Shown here piece by piece: positions 27,539 to 36,700 of a stretch of 64,000 nucleotides of DNA (its first letter is position 1; each line of letters begins with the position of its first letter). The stretch covers positions 1 through 64,000 of the forward strand of contig CAIWXX010000009.1 in the NCBI GenBank assembly GCA_903916735.1. The letters run 5' to 3'. The translations under genes and the position numbers were made by a program. Under the pieces are notes generated by a model. The model saw only the letters and a program-made list of their open reading frames with translations, was not told the DNA's origin and did not search any database. Source of the stretch: an uncultured Acidobacteriota bacterium. GTDB lineage: Bacteria > Acidobacteriota > CAIWXX01.

Positions 27539-28489
27539 TTAATAAATCTCCACCTTCGCATCTCGTTTGACGGCCTGAATGAATTGCTGGATTTGCTGGA
27601 ACCGAAGTCGCTTTTGACACTCTTGGTGGACTGAGGTGTCGTCGAGCGTCCGCTGCTTTGTCGGAATTTTTTCCGTGCATTTATAGATTCGATAGCCATC
27701 TGGAAGCCTTATCGGCTCTGTTATCTGGCCTGGCTGCAGGTTGTAGATTTGCTCATTCGTAGCCGATGAACGGCCGCGCTCTATATACCCGATATCACCT
27801 CCGCGCGCCTTGCTAGCAGATGCCGAAAAATCCTGAGCCAACTTTTCGAATGGAATTCCGGCTCGAAGGCGGGATTGGATCGTGGTTGCCTGCTCACGGG
27901 CTTTTTGATCATCGCCGTCAAGGGGGATGGAAATTTCACTGACACGCCACTTCTCCGGCTGGAGAAAAAGATTCTTATTCTTATCGAAGAAATCCTTCAC
28001 TTCCTGATCGCTTGGGGGGTTTTTTTTGATGACTTCTCGGTATATGAGACGTTCGATAGTCATGTTGTGTCGGATGATATCCGCGAAGGAGGCGTCGGTT
28101 AGTTGATGACTGGTGAGATAGACCTTGTAGGCATCCTCAGACATGAAGCTTCCGCGGGCTTTTTGCAATTCGGATTCAATCTCCTGGTCGGTTGGCGCGA
28201 TCATGAGCTTTTTGGCCTGATCGAGAAGAGCTCTCTCGGTTGCCAGACCATCGGCCAAATTGCGCCTCGTCGTCGCAATTCCCCCCGGATTCGAATCCCG
28301 CATCTCGGGGCGCTCCGCCAGCAATCCTACAAAAGCGGTATCGACCTGAGCGTCAGAGATATCGACACCATTGACTCGAGCCGCCACGCCCGGCAGCTTA
28401 TTGCCGGCAGGCGGAGCTTTTTCAGTGTTATTTTGACAGCTGGAGAGTAGGAGAGCCGGAATAATTGTCACAAAGGTAAATAGCTTCAC
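27539..28489 (-). CDS. lipoprotein SurA/parvulin-type peptidyl-prolyl isomerase
   Basis: Periplasmic folding helper anchored by lipid. 316 residues. Signal with lipobox LLSSC (Cys about 18), a SurA_N-like helical region (about 35-160) and a parvulin rotamase domain (about 170-275: WRVSEISIPL, FEKLAQDFSASASKARGGDIGYIERG). The start is GTG at 28487-28489, overlapping by one base the stop of the receiver gene, so the two are translationally coupled. Confidence 0.87.
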   Translation of the reverse strand: MKLFTFVTIIPALLLSSCQNNTEKAPPAGNKLPGVAARVNGVDISDAQVDTAFVGLLAERPEMRDSNPGGIATTRRNLADGLATERALLDQAKKLMIAPTDQEIESELQKARGSFMSEDAYKVYLTSHQLTDASFADIIRHNMTIERLIYREVIKKNPPSDQEVKDFFDKNKNLFLQPEKWRVSEISIPLDGDDQKAREQATTIQSRLRAGIPFEKLAQDFSASASKARGGDIGYIERGRSSATNEQIYNLQPGQITEPIRLPDGYRIYKCTEKIPTKQRTLDDTSVHQECQKRLRFQQIQQFIQAVKRDAKVEIY

Positions 28490-28860
28490 TAGCCCACCTG
28501 TTTTTCCAGGACTGCCTTAACCACAGCCTGAAGCTTTTTTGCAGAAAATGGTTTGTTGATGTACATGTCAGCCCCGGATTCGAAGCCTTCACTCAAGGCC
28601 TCCGCGCGGTCCTGGCCTGTCAGCATGACAATCGGAAGCTTACTTATGGCCGGATCTTTTCGAACTTTCTGGCAGACCTCGAACCCGCTCATTTTCGGAA
28701 GCAACACGTCGAGAAGCACCAGATCAGGTTTGAAGTCATATATTTTTTCCAAAGCTTCCTCGCCTGATGAGACCGTTGCGATTTCATATTCCTTTTTGAG
28801 CATGGCTTCTTCAAGGGCAAGTAGCTCCAGATCATCCTCGACAATGAGTACCTTTTTCAT
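28489..28860 (-). CDS. single-domain response regulator (CheY-like)
   Basis: 123-residue receiver with no output domain. Acidic pocket VEDD near the N-terminus, phospho-acceptor Asp in LVLLDVLLPKMSG (about 53), Thr in VMLTGQ and the conserved Lys in INKPFS. AGGAG precedes the ATG by seven bases. The adjacent histidine kinase (29149-30366) in the same direction is the likely partner, although 288 bases containing a long inverted repeat separate them. Confidence 0.92.
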   Translation of the reverse strand: MKKVLIVEDDLELLALEEAMLKKEYEIATVSSGEEALEKIYDFKPDLVLLDVLLPKMSGFEVCQKVRKDPAISKLPIVMLTGQDRAEALSEGFESGADMYINKPFSAKKLQAVVKAVLEKQVG

Positions 28861-28928
28861 ATTATTTTGCTCCTAATGCTGCATAGCCGCAACCAAACAA
28901 GATGGCGTCGACAACCATCCCGCCCGAA

Positions 28929-29036
28929 CCTCTCAGGAATGTAGGAAGAGAGGAAAGCAGGAACGGATTTTCATATCGACCAGCGGTGGTTTCATAGGTC
29001 ATTCCTGCATTCCTTTCTTCCTGGCTTCCTGAGAGG
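28929..29036. repeat. long imperfect inverted repeat (35-bp arms)
   Basis: Left arm 28929-28963 pairs with right arm 29002-29036: 30 Watson-Crick pairs, 2 G-T and 3 mismatches around a 38-nt loop. The outer 11 bp (CCTCTCAGGAA / TTCCTGAGAGG) are perfect. The left arm is almost all purine after the first few bases. It lies between the kinase gene and the receiver gene. Candidates are a MITE-like element or a stable mRNA hairpin; I see no clear target-site duplication. Confidence 0.75.
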
Positions 29037-29148
29037 AATTCACGATCCTGTCATATCACAACTTTCGCCATTTTGTGCACAGATTTCACCGATCAGATCC
29101 TAAGGCGTTTCCTTTCGTTTCGACCGGTCATTTTATCATTGCCCCAAT

Positions 29149-30366
29149 CTATGAGACAAGCGATGTCCGGGGAGGTTTGAGCGGCAGAGTGAAGGAAAAT
29201 GTGCTGCCTTTTCCCGGTTCACTCTTGACCTCGATTTTGCCGCCATGATCTTCGACAATTTTCTTGCACAGATACAATCCCAATCCAGCCCCTCGAACAG
29301 ACTCCGTTTCCATGTTCCAGATCCGCTCGAATTTATGAAAGAGCTTTGGGAAATCAGTCGCTCCAATACCAATGCCACAATCGATAACACTGATTCGCAC
29401 ACCGGTCAAGCCTTCCGTTTGGGCACGGATAATGACAGGCCCTCCTGATGGTGAATAGGCAATCGCATTGGCGACCAGGTTATGGAATACCTGGAGGATA
29501 CTCGGTGGATCAAGCTCGATCGGTGGGAGCGATTCCTCCAGGACAAGGCGAATTGAATGCTGCTGGTTTTCGAGAACCGTGATCTTTTCCAGGAGATCCT
29601 TCAGATTGACGGGAACAAACTGGTAGCTCGCGCCAACGAGGTCATGCCGGAAAACCGACGTGATCTGGTCGGCCATTCGGGAGATTTCTTCGGTTTCCTG
29701 GATGATGTAATCGACGTTGTGGAGGACGTCCTGCGAGACATCCTCCGTCATTTGTATCAACTCTGCTTGCCCTCGAATGACGGTCAAAGGATTACGGATT
29801 TCATGACTGATTCTGGACGCAAATTCCCGCTTAATACGATCGAATGCTTCAAGTCTCTTCTCCGATTCCAGCACATCTTTTTGAAGGCGAGAGCTCTGAA
29901 TGGCGAAACCCAGCAGAGATCCGGCTATCTCCAACGTCAATCGGTCTCCCTCGCGCAGGTCATTCTCTTGCTCGAAGATGACATCGATATCGCCGATGGA
30001 TCCAGTCGGGGATGTGATAGTTACGATGAGTCGCACTTGGGCGGCCTGGAGACGATGAGGTTTCTGAGCGTCTTCATCTGAGGCAGCATTCATGAGACGT
30101 GAATGGCCGCTCATCCCAGCGTTCCCCAGTTTGCTTTCGAAGAGTGGGATCCGGAATTTGAGTGGCTTCCCGGCATCTTCTGCGCCTGCGGAAGCGACAA
30201 ACGTCAGAGATGAGCCTTGTGCGATGTAAGCTGCAGCCGAATGACATTTGAACGTCTTGAAGATCTCCTTCACGACGTTCTCCAAGAGGGCCTGAATATC
30301 TTCGTTGCTCCTGACAATCAGGTCGATTGACTGCAGAAACTGAAGATGGCTTTTATCGGTATTCAT
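29149..30366 (-). CDS. GAF-domain sensor histidine kinase
   Basis: Cytoplasmic sensor kinase, 405 residues from ATG 30364-30366 (TTG 30385-30387 is an alternative). GAF domain about 15-165, then HisKA with the phospho-acceptor His in [13 protein letters not shown] and HATPase_c: N box [15 protein letters not shown]1 DCGIGIG, G2 [18 protein letters not shown]. No membrane segment. The ribosome site is poor, and the start overlaps the end of a possible small membrane protein gene, so coupled translation is possible. Confidence 0.92.
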   Translation of the reverse strand: MNTDKSHLQFLQSIDLIVRSNEDIQALLENVVKEIFKTFKCHSAAAYIAQGSSLTFVASAGAEDAGKPLKFRIPLFESKLGNAGMSGHSRLMNAASDEDAQKPHRLQAAQVRLIVTITSPTGSIGDIDVIFEQENDLREGDRLTLEIAGSLLGFAIQSSRLQKDVLESEKRLEAFDRIKREFASRISHEIRNPLTVIRGQAELIQMTEDVSQDVLHNVDYIIQETEEISRMADQITSVFRHDLVGASYQFVPVNLKDLLEKITVLENQQHSIRLVLEESLPPIELDPPSILQVFHNLVANAIAYSPSGGPVIIRAQTEGLTGVRISVIDCGIGIGATDFPKLFHKFERIWNMETESVRGAGLGLYLCKKIVEDHGGKIEVKSEPGKGSTFSFTLPLKPPRTSLVS

Positions 30367-30793
30367 ATCCTCGCGCCAATCCGGCAAATCGGCAGCAAAT
30401 GTTTGGACGGTGGCCTTTTCTCATGATCACTGAAAGGCACGCAACAAAGATCGTGATCGTGCTATTGAAGGGCAGCAGGTGAAAATCCAACCCGGTCTGA
30501 CGATAGGTACGTCGCATGCGCCGAAGTGCCCAACAAAGAGCGATTCGAAAGCCTGTCGGAAAACCCCGGCCGCAAGCCATGATGGGTGTGCTGAAGGATC
30601 GCAACGCAACAGCGCTTGAAAGATACGCACAGATGTTGCCAATCAAAAGCAAAATGTATCCGGCGCTAACCACCGACCATGCCGCCGCACCTGCGTCTTC
30701 GGCTGTGAAGGTGGATGCGGCGCGCAGTCTGAATATCGGGCACCATGGAAGAACCAGAAGAGTCATGGCCATGATTTCACTATCTGTGAGCAT
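30353..30793 (-). CDS. possible small membrane protein upstream of the kinase
   Basis: An open frame of 146 codons from ATG 30791-30793 has protein-like codon use and hydrophobic segments ([48 protein letters not shown]), which would suit an input partner for the soluble kinase that it overlaps by 14 bases. Against it: no ribosome site, eight cysteines, no recognised family. The promoter at 30807-30836 would give a leader of only about 7 nt. Treat as tentative. Confidence 0.35.
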   Translation of the reverse strand: MLTDSEIMAMTLLVLPWCPIFRLRAASTFTAEDAGAAAWSVVSAGYILLLIGNICAYLSSAVALRSFSTPIMACGRGFPTGFRIALCWALRRMRRTYRQTGLDFHLLPFNSTITIFVACLSVIMRKGHRPNICCRFAGLARGYEYR

Positions 30794-30806
30794 ATTCAGT
30801 AATGAA

Positions 30807-30836
30807 AATCTAGCATATCGTAATTTGTGTTGGCAA
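30807..30836 (-). promoter_or_regulatory. promoter for the membrane ORF / histidine kinase unit
   Basis: Minus-strand TTGCCA (30831-30836), 18-bp spacer, TAGATT (30807-30812); start near 30800. Confidence 0.5.
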
Positions 30837-30905
30837 CTCCGAGTTTCAGAAGAAAGCCACATTCCCGATTTTGACAAGACCATGATGCGAATAAAAGAAC
30901 TTGGC

Positions 30906-30933
30906 ATGCCAGAAGGTCGCCCTGTGTTAAAGT
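30906..30933 (+). promoter_or_regulatory. promoter region of the CAU tRNA
   Basis: Upstream of the tRNA are ATGCCA (30906-30911), the block GGTCGCCCTGT (30915-30925, identical to that in the tRNA-Leu promoter) and TAAAGT (30928-30933). Aligned with tRNA-Leu, the -10 ends seven bases before the tRNA, so transcription would begin at or within a base or two of the mature 5' end. Confidence 0.45.
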
Positions 30934-30939
30934 ATAGTG

Positions 30940-31016
30940 GGGCCCGTAGCTCAGTCGGTTAGAGCAGTTGACTCATAATCAATTGGCCGGGGGTTCAAGT
31001 CCCTCCGGGCCCACCA
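30940..31016 (+). tRNA. tRNA with CAU anticodon (tRNA-Ile2 or elongator tRNA-Met)
   Basis: 77 nt with encoded CCA. Acceptor GGGCCCG/CGGGCCC, D arm GCTC-AGTCGGTTA-GAGC, anticodon stem GTTGA/TCAAT with loop CTCATAA (CAT at 30974-30976), T arm GGGGG-TTCAAGT-CCCTC. The body resembles tRNA-Ile2 genes (GACTCATAATC..TTGG) whose C34 is modified to lysidine, but sequence alone does not exclude elongator Met. Confidence 0.9.
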
Positions 31017-31039
31017 GCAATTTCTAGAGGTGGGTTGTG

Positions 31040-31537
31040 TTGAGCAAAATGAAACCGTTCTTTCCGATTATCTTGGCTTTCCTTCTTGCTGCGACCAATG
31101 CAGATCCTTTCCTTGGTATCTGGAAGTTGAACTTTCAGAAATCCAAATTGCCCGGCAAAGATGTTCAAAGCCAAATTTTTTCCATCGTCATCGTCCCTGA
31201 GGGCCAGCTCAATCTTATCGAATCAATGGGCGTGAATGGGAAAACGGCTTCAATGCAGTACATCACGAATCTCGATGGCCGGGATGCCCCAGTTCTTGGA
31301 ATGCCAGGGACACCCACTGTCGCCGTAAAAATGACCGGCATCCGATCCCGGGAAGCTGTCTGGAAGAATGACGGGAAAGTTTTTCAAAAAACGAATTCGA
31401 CGATATCAAAGGATGGAAAAACCTGGACGATCGAACTACAGAGTTTCAATCCGCAAGGCCAGCCTGCCGGCGGCCCCAGGGTTTTTATTTACGAGAGACA
31501 AGCATCAAACGTCGTGGCTCACGGGTCCTCGCATTGA
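31040..31537 (+). CDS. small secreted protein of unknown function
   Basis: About 165 residues with a signal peptide (MKPFFPIILAFLLAATNADP) and a beta-rich body opening FLGIWKLNFQKSKLPG. That opening recalls small exported proteins common in Acidobacteriota (GTWKLNxAKSK); recognition is from memory. TTG 31040 has AGAGG at nine bases; ATG 31049 is also possible. It lies 23 bases after the tRNA gene, in the same direction. Confidence 0.7.
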   Translation: MSKMKPFFPIILAFLLAATNADPFLGIWKLNFQKSKLPGKDVQSQIFSIVIVPEGQLNLIESMGVNGKTASMQYITNLDGRDAPVLGMPGTPTVAVKMTGIRSREAVWKNDGKVFQKTNSTISKDGKTWTIELQSFNPQGQPAGGPRVFIYERQASNVVAHGSSH

Positions 31538-31643
31538 GTCTCTCACGTGTGAGCCATTTCGCTGCCTCGCGTGAATAATGGCGCTCAGATCAGCGATATC
31601 CGCCTCGATTTTTGGCACTGGCTTATTGCGAAGGGCAGAATGG

Positions 31644-31673
31644 TTGAATCGTGAAACCGTCGTCGGATAGAAT
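31644..31673 (+). promoter_or_regulatory. promoter of the second EF-G gene
   Basis: TTGAAT (31644-31649), 18-bp spacer, TAGAAT (31668-31673); start near 31680, 36 nt before the ATG. Confidence 0.6.
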
Positions 31674-31715
31674 ACCTCGGCTTCGCGCTCGCACCAGAAG
31701 GAGGGAACAGCATTC

Positions 31716-33824
31716 ATGAAGGTATACGAAACCGCTCAAATCCGCAACGTAGCTCTGGTTGGCCATGGCGGCTCGGGCAAGACCACTCTCACGTCGGCGA
31801 TGCTTTTCTGCGCCGGAGCTGTGAGTCGCCTCGGCAAAGTCGATCAAGGGAACACGGTGACCGACTATGATGATGAGGAGATTGCCCGGAAAATTTCCCT
31901 TTCATCCGCACTTGCCTATTGCGAGTGGAATAAGCTCAAAATCAATCTTATTGATACTCCAGGGTACGGCAATTTTATCTGGGATACCTGGGCGTGCATG
32001 AAGGTTGTCGAGGGTGCGATTGTCACCATTTGCGGTGTTTCCGGCGTGGAAGTCCAAACCGAGAAAGTTTGGAAGTTTGCCGATGATTATTCCCTGCCGC
32101 GTATTATCGTGATTAACAAGCTGGATCGAGAACGCGCCAGCTTTGAACGTGCCATGGAATCGATCACCAAATCTCTTGGGCGGAAGGCGATCCCTGTGCA
32201 GATGCCGCTCGGTGAAGAAAAAGATCTTCGTGGTGTGATAGATCTCTTGCGAATGAAAGCCTACGAATATCAGCACGATGAAAGCGGCAAGTTCAAGGAA
32301 ATCGACATACCGGCCGATCTGCTCGAAACGGCTCGGAAAAAGCGCAGTGAGCTGGTTGAATTCGTCGCCGAAATGGACGATAAGCTCATGGAGAAGTTCT
32401 TCGAAGAAGGCGAGTTGTCTGAGACTGAACTTCTGACCGGACTGCACGCGGCCGTTCTTCAGAATAAAATCTGCCCCGTGATGGCCGCTTCGACTCTCAT
32501 GAACATCGGTGTTCCGCAGATTCTGACGGCCATCGGTGAATATTTCCCATCACCGGCAGAACGGCCGGTGCCGATCGCGAAGCATCCCTCATCGGGGCAG
32601 GAGATTCCGCTCGAACCAAGTGAGAAATCTCCACTCGCGGCCTACGTGTTCAAGACGATCGCTGATCCATATGCCGGTCGAATCACGATGCTCCGGGTTT
32701 ATTCAGGGACCCTTCATGCCGATTCATCCGTCTACAACCCCATCCGGGGTACGGCGGAAAAACTGGGCGCGATCGGGCTCCTCCAGGGCAAGCAGCAGAC
32801 GTTTGTCGTCGAGGTAAAGGCGGGAGATCTTGCCACAGTCACAAAGCTCAAGGACACTCTCACGGGCGATACCATGTGCTCCGACAAAGCGCATCCGCTG
32901 CAATTCGAGCCCTTGCACTTTCCGGAAGCATCCATCTCTTACGCGCTCGAGCCGAAGGCTCGTGGAGATGAAGAGAAGATTTCCAGCGCTTTGCATAGAT
33001 TGCTGGATGAAGATCCAACCATGCGAATCACGCGCGATGCTCAAACTCATGAAATGCTCGTTTCAGGCAATGGCCAGATGCACCTTGAAGTCCTCGTGGC
33101 GAAGCTCAAGAGACGTTTCGGGGTGGAAGTTATCTTGCATCCACCCAAGGTGCCCTACCGGGAAACCATCAAGGGCAAGGCGGATGTTCAAGGCAGATAC
33201 AAGAAGCAATCGGGTGGACGTGGTCAATACGGGGATTGCAAAGCCAAGTTCGAACCGCTGCCGCGCGGAAAGGATTTCGAATTTGCCAACGAGGTTTTTG
33301 GAGGATCCATTCCGAGGAATTACATCCCGGCGGTTGAGAAGGGAATTCAGGAGGCGCGCGTCAAGGGGTTCCTGGCGGGATATCCGATGGTCGACTTCAA
33401 GGTTATCCTTTACGATGGCTCCTATCACGCCGTCGATTCATCAGATATGGCATTCAAGATCGCCGGCTCTTTCGCCTTCAAGAAGGCCATGGAATTGGCA
33501 CAACCAACGCTTCTGGAGCCGGTCATGAATGTCGAAATTTATGCCCCTGAATCACATATGGGCGATCTGATGGGCGATCTCAATAGTCGCCGCGGAAGGG
33601 TTCAGGGGATGGAAGCGCGTGGAACCGCCAGCGTCATTAAGGCTCAGGTACCGATGTCGGAGATGCTCTCCTATGAGCAGGTTCTCAATTCAACCACCGG
33701 CGGACGGGGGAGCTATCATATGGAATTTTCTCACTATGACGAGGTCCCGGCACATCTTCAGGCCAAGATCATCGAACAGGCCAAGGCTGAAGGCCGCGGT
33801 CCCGCCTCTCACGAGGAGGAATAA
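31716..33824 (+). CDS. fusA2: elongation factor G-like GTPase (second EF-G)
   Basis: Translational GTPase of 702 residues: G1 GHGGSGKT (16-23), G3 DTPGYGNF, G4 NKLD, followed by EF-G domains II-V. The gene is solitary, not in an rpsL-rpsG-fusA-tuf cluster, and the G1/G2 region (GHGGSGKT, GAVSRLGKVDQGNTVTDYDD) is that of the EF-G2 group rather than canonical EF-G (AHIDAGKT). Translocation, ribosome recycling or a stress function is possible; the sequence does not decide. GGAGGG precedes the ATG. Confidence 0.9.
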   Translation: MKVYETAQIRNVALVGHGGSGKTTLTSAMLFCAGAVSRLGKVDQGNTVTDYDDEEIARKISLSSALAYCEWNKLKINLIDTPGYGNFIWDTWACMKVVEGAIVTICGVSGVEVQTEKVWKFADDYSLPRIIVINKLDRERASFERAMESITKSLGRKAIPVQMPLGEEKDLRGVIDLLRMKAYEYQHDESGKFKEIDIPADLLETARKKRSELVEFVAEMDDKLMEKFFEEGELSETELLTGLHAAVLQNKICPVMAASTLMNIGVPQILTAIGEYFPSPAERPVPIAKHPSSGQEIPLEPSEKSPLAAYVFKTIADPYAGRITMLRVYSGTLHADSSVYNPIRGTAEKLGAIGLLQGKQQTFVVEVKAGDLATVTKLKDTLTGDTMCSDKAHPLQFEPLHFPEASISYALEPKARGDEEKISSALHRLLDEDPTMRITRDAQTHEMLVSGNGQMHLEVLVAKLKRRFGVEVILHPPKVPYRETIKGKADVQGRYKKQSGGRGQYGDCKAKFEPLPRGKDFEFANEVFGGSIPRNYIPAVEKGIQEARVKGFLAGYPMVDFKVILYDGSYHAVDSSDMAFKIAGSFAFKKAMELAQPTLLEPVMNVEIYAPESHMGDLMGDLNSRRGRVQGMEARGTASVIKAQVPMSEMLSYEQVLNSTTGGRGSYHMEFSHYDEVPAHLQAKIIEQAKAEGRGPASHEEE

Positions 33825-34062
33825 TCCACGCGCACCACAGAGCAGGAATGGATCGATACGATCGCCGTGTTTTGGAAGCCGGCCGGCCTTTTCAGATCAT
33901 GAATTTCTCTAGGGCTCATACGGCTGCTCTGATTGCGAATTCCGTCTTAATGCGGAAAGAATAACATCACTGATTGAGATGCATATAAAGAGACGTTGGA
34001 AGCACAATATGTGGACTTCTTATTCTGTTTTTTTCTCCATCCATTAGGAGGGTATTCGGAAA

Positions 34063-35781
34063 ATGGGACAACAGGTTACCCACGATGTCATCATCCTGGG
34101 CGCCGGCCTGGCGGGCTTGCGTGCTGCAGTCGAACTCAGCATGCGCACGTCCGGCAAGGTGGACATTGGGATGGTGAGTAAGGTTCAGCTCATGAGGGCT
34201 CACTCGGTATGCGCCGAGGGAGGCACGGCCGCGGTCATGCGCCCAGAAGAAGGCGACAGCCTTGAGCTGCATGCCTGGGATACAGTTAAGGGCGCCGACT
34301 TTCTTGCCGATCAGGATGTGGTCGAGCGATTCGTTCGAAAAAGTCCCGATGAGATCCGGCTCATGGAACACTGGGGCACACCTTGGTCGCGACGGGAAGA
34401 CGGGAGAATCATGCAGAGGCCGTTCGGCGGACACTCATTCCCACGAGCCTGTATGGCTGCCGACAAGACCGGGTTTTTCGAAATGCAGGCGCTCTATGAT
34501 CAACTCCTGCGTTACCAGACTTTCAAGCGTTACGAAGAATGTTTCGTCACATCTCTGATCATTCACAATGGGCGATTCGCAGGCCTCACCGCATTGGATT
34601 TGCCATCGGGTGAATTCATCACTTTAAGAGCCAAGGCGCTGCTCATCGCAACCGGTGGTCTCGGGACGCTGTACGGCTTCACCACCTATTCCCAAACCGT
34701 CACCGGCGATGGACAGGCGATTGCCTACCGCGCGGGTCTTGGCTTGGAAGACCCTGAATTTTTGCAATTCCACCCAACAGGATTGGTCCCTTCTGGCATT
34801 CTCATGACGGAAGGCTGCCGCGGTGAGGGCGGCACTTTGGTGAATAACAAAGGCGACCGCTTCATGGAGAAGTATGCTCCCAAGATGATGGAGCTCGCTC
34901 CAAGAGACATCGTGTCGCGTTCAGAAATGACCGAAATTATCGAAGGCCGGGGTTTTGAAGGGCCCGATGGCCTGGATTATATCAATCTCGATCTGACGCA
35001 CCTCGGAGCTGATCGCATCAATAAGCGACTCCCTCTGATTCGCGAAGTCTGCATGAAGTTCCTGGGACTCGATCCCATCCTCAAGCCGATACCCATCCGT
35101 CCTGTGGCTCACTATTCGATGGGTGGCATCGAGGCGGATATCAATGGGCTCACGAAAGTGGAGAATATCTGGACCGCCGGCGAAGTGGCCTGCCATTCTC
35201 TGCACGGCGCCAATCGGCTTGGGTGCAACTCCACAGCCGAGTGCATCGTCTGGGGCGGGATTACCGGCGAAGAGATAGCAAAATACCTGGCGAAACCCCC
35301 GGCTCTCGGCGACTGCCCGGAGAGCAGGGTGAAAGATGAAGAGAAGCGCATCTTCTCAGATCTGCTCCAAAAGAGCGGCAGCGAAAATCCATATCATATC
35401 CGCAAGGAATTGAGAGCCTTGATGGATAAGCATGCAGGTGTTTACCGAACCGGCGAGTCCATGAAGGAGGGTTTGGAAAGAGTGCGCGGGCTGCAGCAGC
35501 GCTTTACGAAGATTTCGGTTCAGGACAAGGGCAAGGTCTACAACTCCAACCTGATGAACGCCCTCGAAACAGAAAACCTGCTTGACCTGGCCGAGGCGCT
35601 TCTCATGGCGGCACTGGCTCGCGAGGAATCCCGTGGTGGGCATTCACGCCGTGATTTCACGGCGCGTAATGACGAGAAGTGGCTCAAACACACTCTCGCT
35701 TATTACAATGACGGCAAGCCCAAGCTGGAATACAAACCCGTCACGATAACGATCTGGAAGCCCGTGGAGAGGAAATATTAG
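34063..35781 (+). CDS. sdhA: succinate dehydrogenase/fumarate reductase flavoprotein subunit
   Basis: Interconverts succinate and fumarate at a covalently bound FAD. 572 residues. [11 protein letters not shown] (11-21) binds FAD; His47 in [13 protein letters not shown] is the expected FAD-linked residue; [21 protein letters not shown] and [10 protein letters not shown] are substrate-site motifs. First gene of sdhACDB, with GGAGG upstream. Direction of catalysis cannot be told from sequence. Confidence 0.95.
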   Translation: MGQQVTHDVIILGAGLAGLRAAVELSMRTSGKVDIGMVSKVQLMRAHSVCAEGGTAAVMRPEEGDSLELHAWDTVKGADFLADQDVVERFVRKSPDEIRLMEHWGTPWSRREDGRIMQRPFGGHSFPRACMAADKTGFFEMQALYDQLLRYQTFKRYEECFVTSLIIHNGRFAGLTALDLPSGEFITLRAKALLIATGGLGTLYGFTTYSQTVTGDGQAIAYRAGLGLEDPEFLQFHPTGLVPSGILMTEGCRGEGGTLVNNKGDRFMEKYAPKMMELAPRDIVSRSEMTEIIEGRGFEGPDGLDYINLDLTHLGADRINKRLPLIREVCMKFLGLDPILKPIPIRPVAHYSMGGIEADINGLTKVENIWTAGEVACHSLHGANRLGCNSTAECIVWGGITGEEIAKYLAKPPALGDCPESRVKDEEKRIFSDLLQKSGSENPYHIRKELRALMDKHAGVYRTGESMKEGLERVRGLQQRFTKISVQDKGKVYNSNLMNALETENLLDLAEALLMAALAREESRGGHSRRDFTARNDEKWLKHTLAYYNDGKPKLEYKPVTITIWKPVERKY

Positions 35782-35828
35782 AACAGTTTTCAGGTGCAAA
35801 CCTGAGGACTCTTCGCAAGGAGATATTT

Positions 35829-36269
35829 ATGGCCGACTTGAAAAGGTACGATAACCGGCTCGGTATCTGGGGCTGGATCGGGGGCGGTCGATGGGGCATC
35901 GACCGGTACGCCTATGCGCTGCATCGGATCACCGGGCTGGGAATTTTGTCTTATTTCCTGATGCATATTATCGTGACAAGCCTGCGGGCGATGGGGATTT
36001 ACCTCTGGGTTGAGGGACAGTTCTTCCACAAGCCTCTCTTCCGCATCGGCGAGTTTTTCGTCTTCGCAGCATTCGCCTTCCATGCTTTCAATGGTATTCG
36101 GCTCTTCATGGTTGAAATGGGTTTTGCCGTCGGCAGACCGATTGAACCCGTGTATCCATATCAAACGTCGCTGAACGTCCAGCGTCCCCTCTTCATCGCC
36201 ATGATGGCTCTGGCAGCGATTTTCTTTGCTGCGGGAGGCTGGGAATTCCTTCAATACATGGCGAAATAG
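35829..36269 (+). CDS. sdhC: succinate dehydrogenase membrane subunit (cytochrome b556-like)
   Basis: 146 residues with three membrane helices (about 36-55, 70-92, 117-140). RYAYALHRITGLGILSYF and the following MHII provide Arg/Ser/His residues of the quinone/heme site in SdhC proteins. AAGGAGA sits seven bases before the ATG. 47 bases after sdhA. Confidence 0.87.
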   Translation: MADLKRYDNRLGIWGWIGGGRWGIDRYAYALHRITGLGILSYFLMHIIVTSLRAMGIYLWVEGQFFHKPLFRIGEFFVFAAFAFHAFNGIRLFMVEMGFAVGRPIEPVYPYQTSLNVQRPLFIAMMALAAIFFAAGGWEFLQYMAK

Positions 36270-36278
36270 GAGAATCAC

Positions 36279-36698
36279 ATGCGAGAAACAAAACTCTGGA
36301 CTTGGCACATGCTTTCGGGTGCTGTCATCCTTGTGCTGCTGGGCGTTCATATGATCTATACGCACATCGGTGAGATCACTCATTTCATGGTCTTCACGAA
36401 CAATCCGGATCCCATCTCTATTAAAAATGTTCAAGCACGGGATGCGATGGCGATCTTTCCCGTCATTTTCATTATCCTCTTGGGTGTTGCTCTTTATCAC
36501 GGCCTCTACGGCCTCCGGACGATTCTCTTCGAGATCTGTTCAGTCAAGAGCATCCAAAAGGCGATCTCGGCTCTGCTCCTCATCCTCGGACTAGGCCTTT
36601 TCATCGTGGGAACCTGGGGTGCCGTCAAGGCCCACACAAATGCGAAGATGCCTGTGTCCACGGAACAGGTGACCGCTTTGGCCGGGGAAAGGAAGTAG
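36279..36698 (+). CDS. sdhD: succinate dehydrogenase membrane anchor subunit
   Basis: 139 residues, three predicted membrane helices: WHMLSGAVILVLLGVHMIY, PVIFIILLGVALYHGLYG and AISALLLILGLGLFIVG. His residues in the first two helices are candidate heme ligands. Ten bases after sdhC, three before sdhB. Assignment is by topology and context. Confidence 0.82.
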   Translation: MRETKLWTWHMLSGAVILVLLGVHMIYTHIGEITHFMVFTNNPDPISIKNVQARDAMAIFPVIFIILLGVALYHGLYGLRTILFEICSVKSIQKAISALLLILGLGLFIVGTWGAVKAHTNAKMPVSTEQVTALAGERK

Positions 36699-36700
36699 CC

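Noticed and set aside
30516-30962. 148-codon plus-strand frame upstream of the CAU tRNA
   Set aside because: Runs into the tRNA gene, lacks a ribosome site and reads as basic low-quality sequence.
33855-33890. Terminator after fusA2 at the GCCGGCCGGC palindrome
   Set aside because: Self-complementary core leaves only a 3-4 bp stem with a short T run; too weak to annotate.
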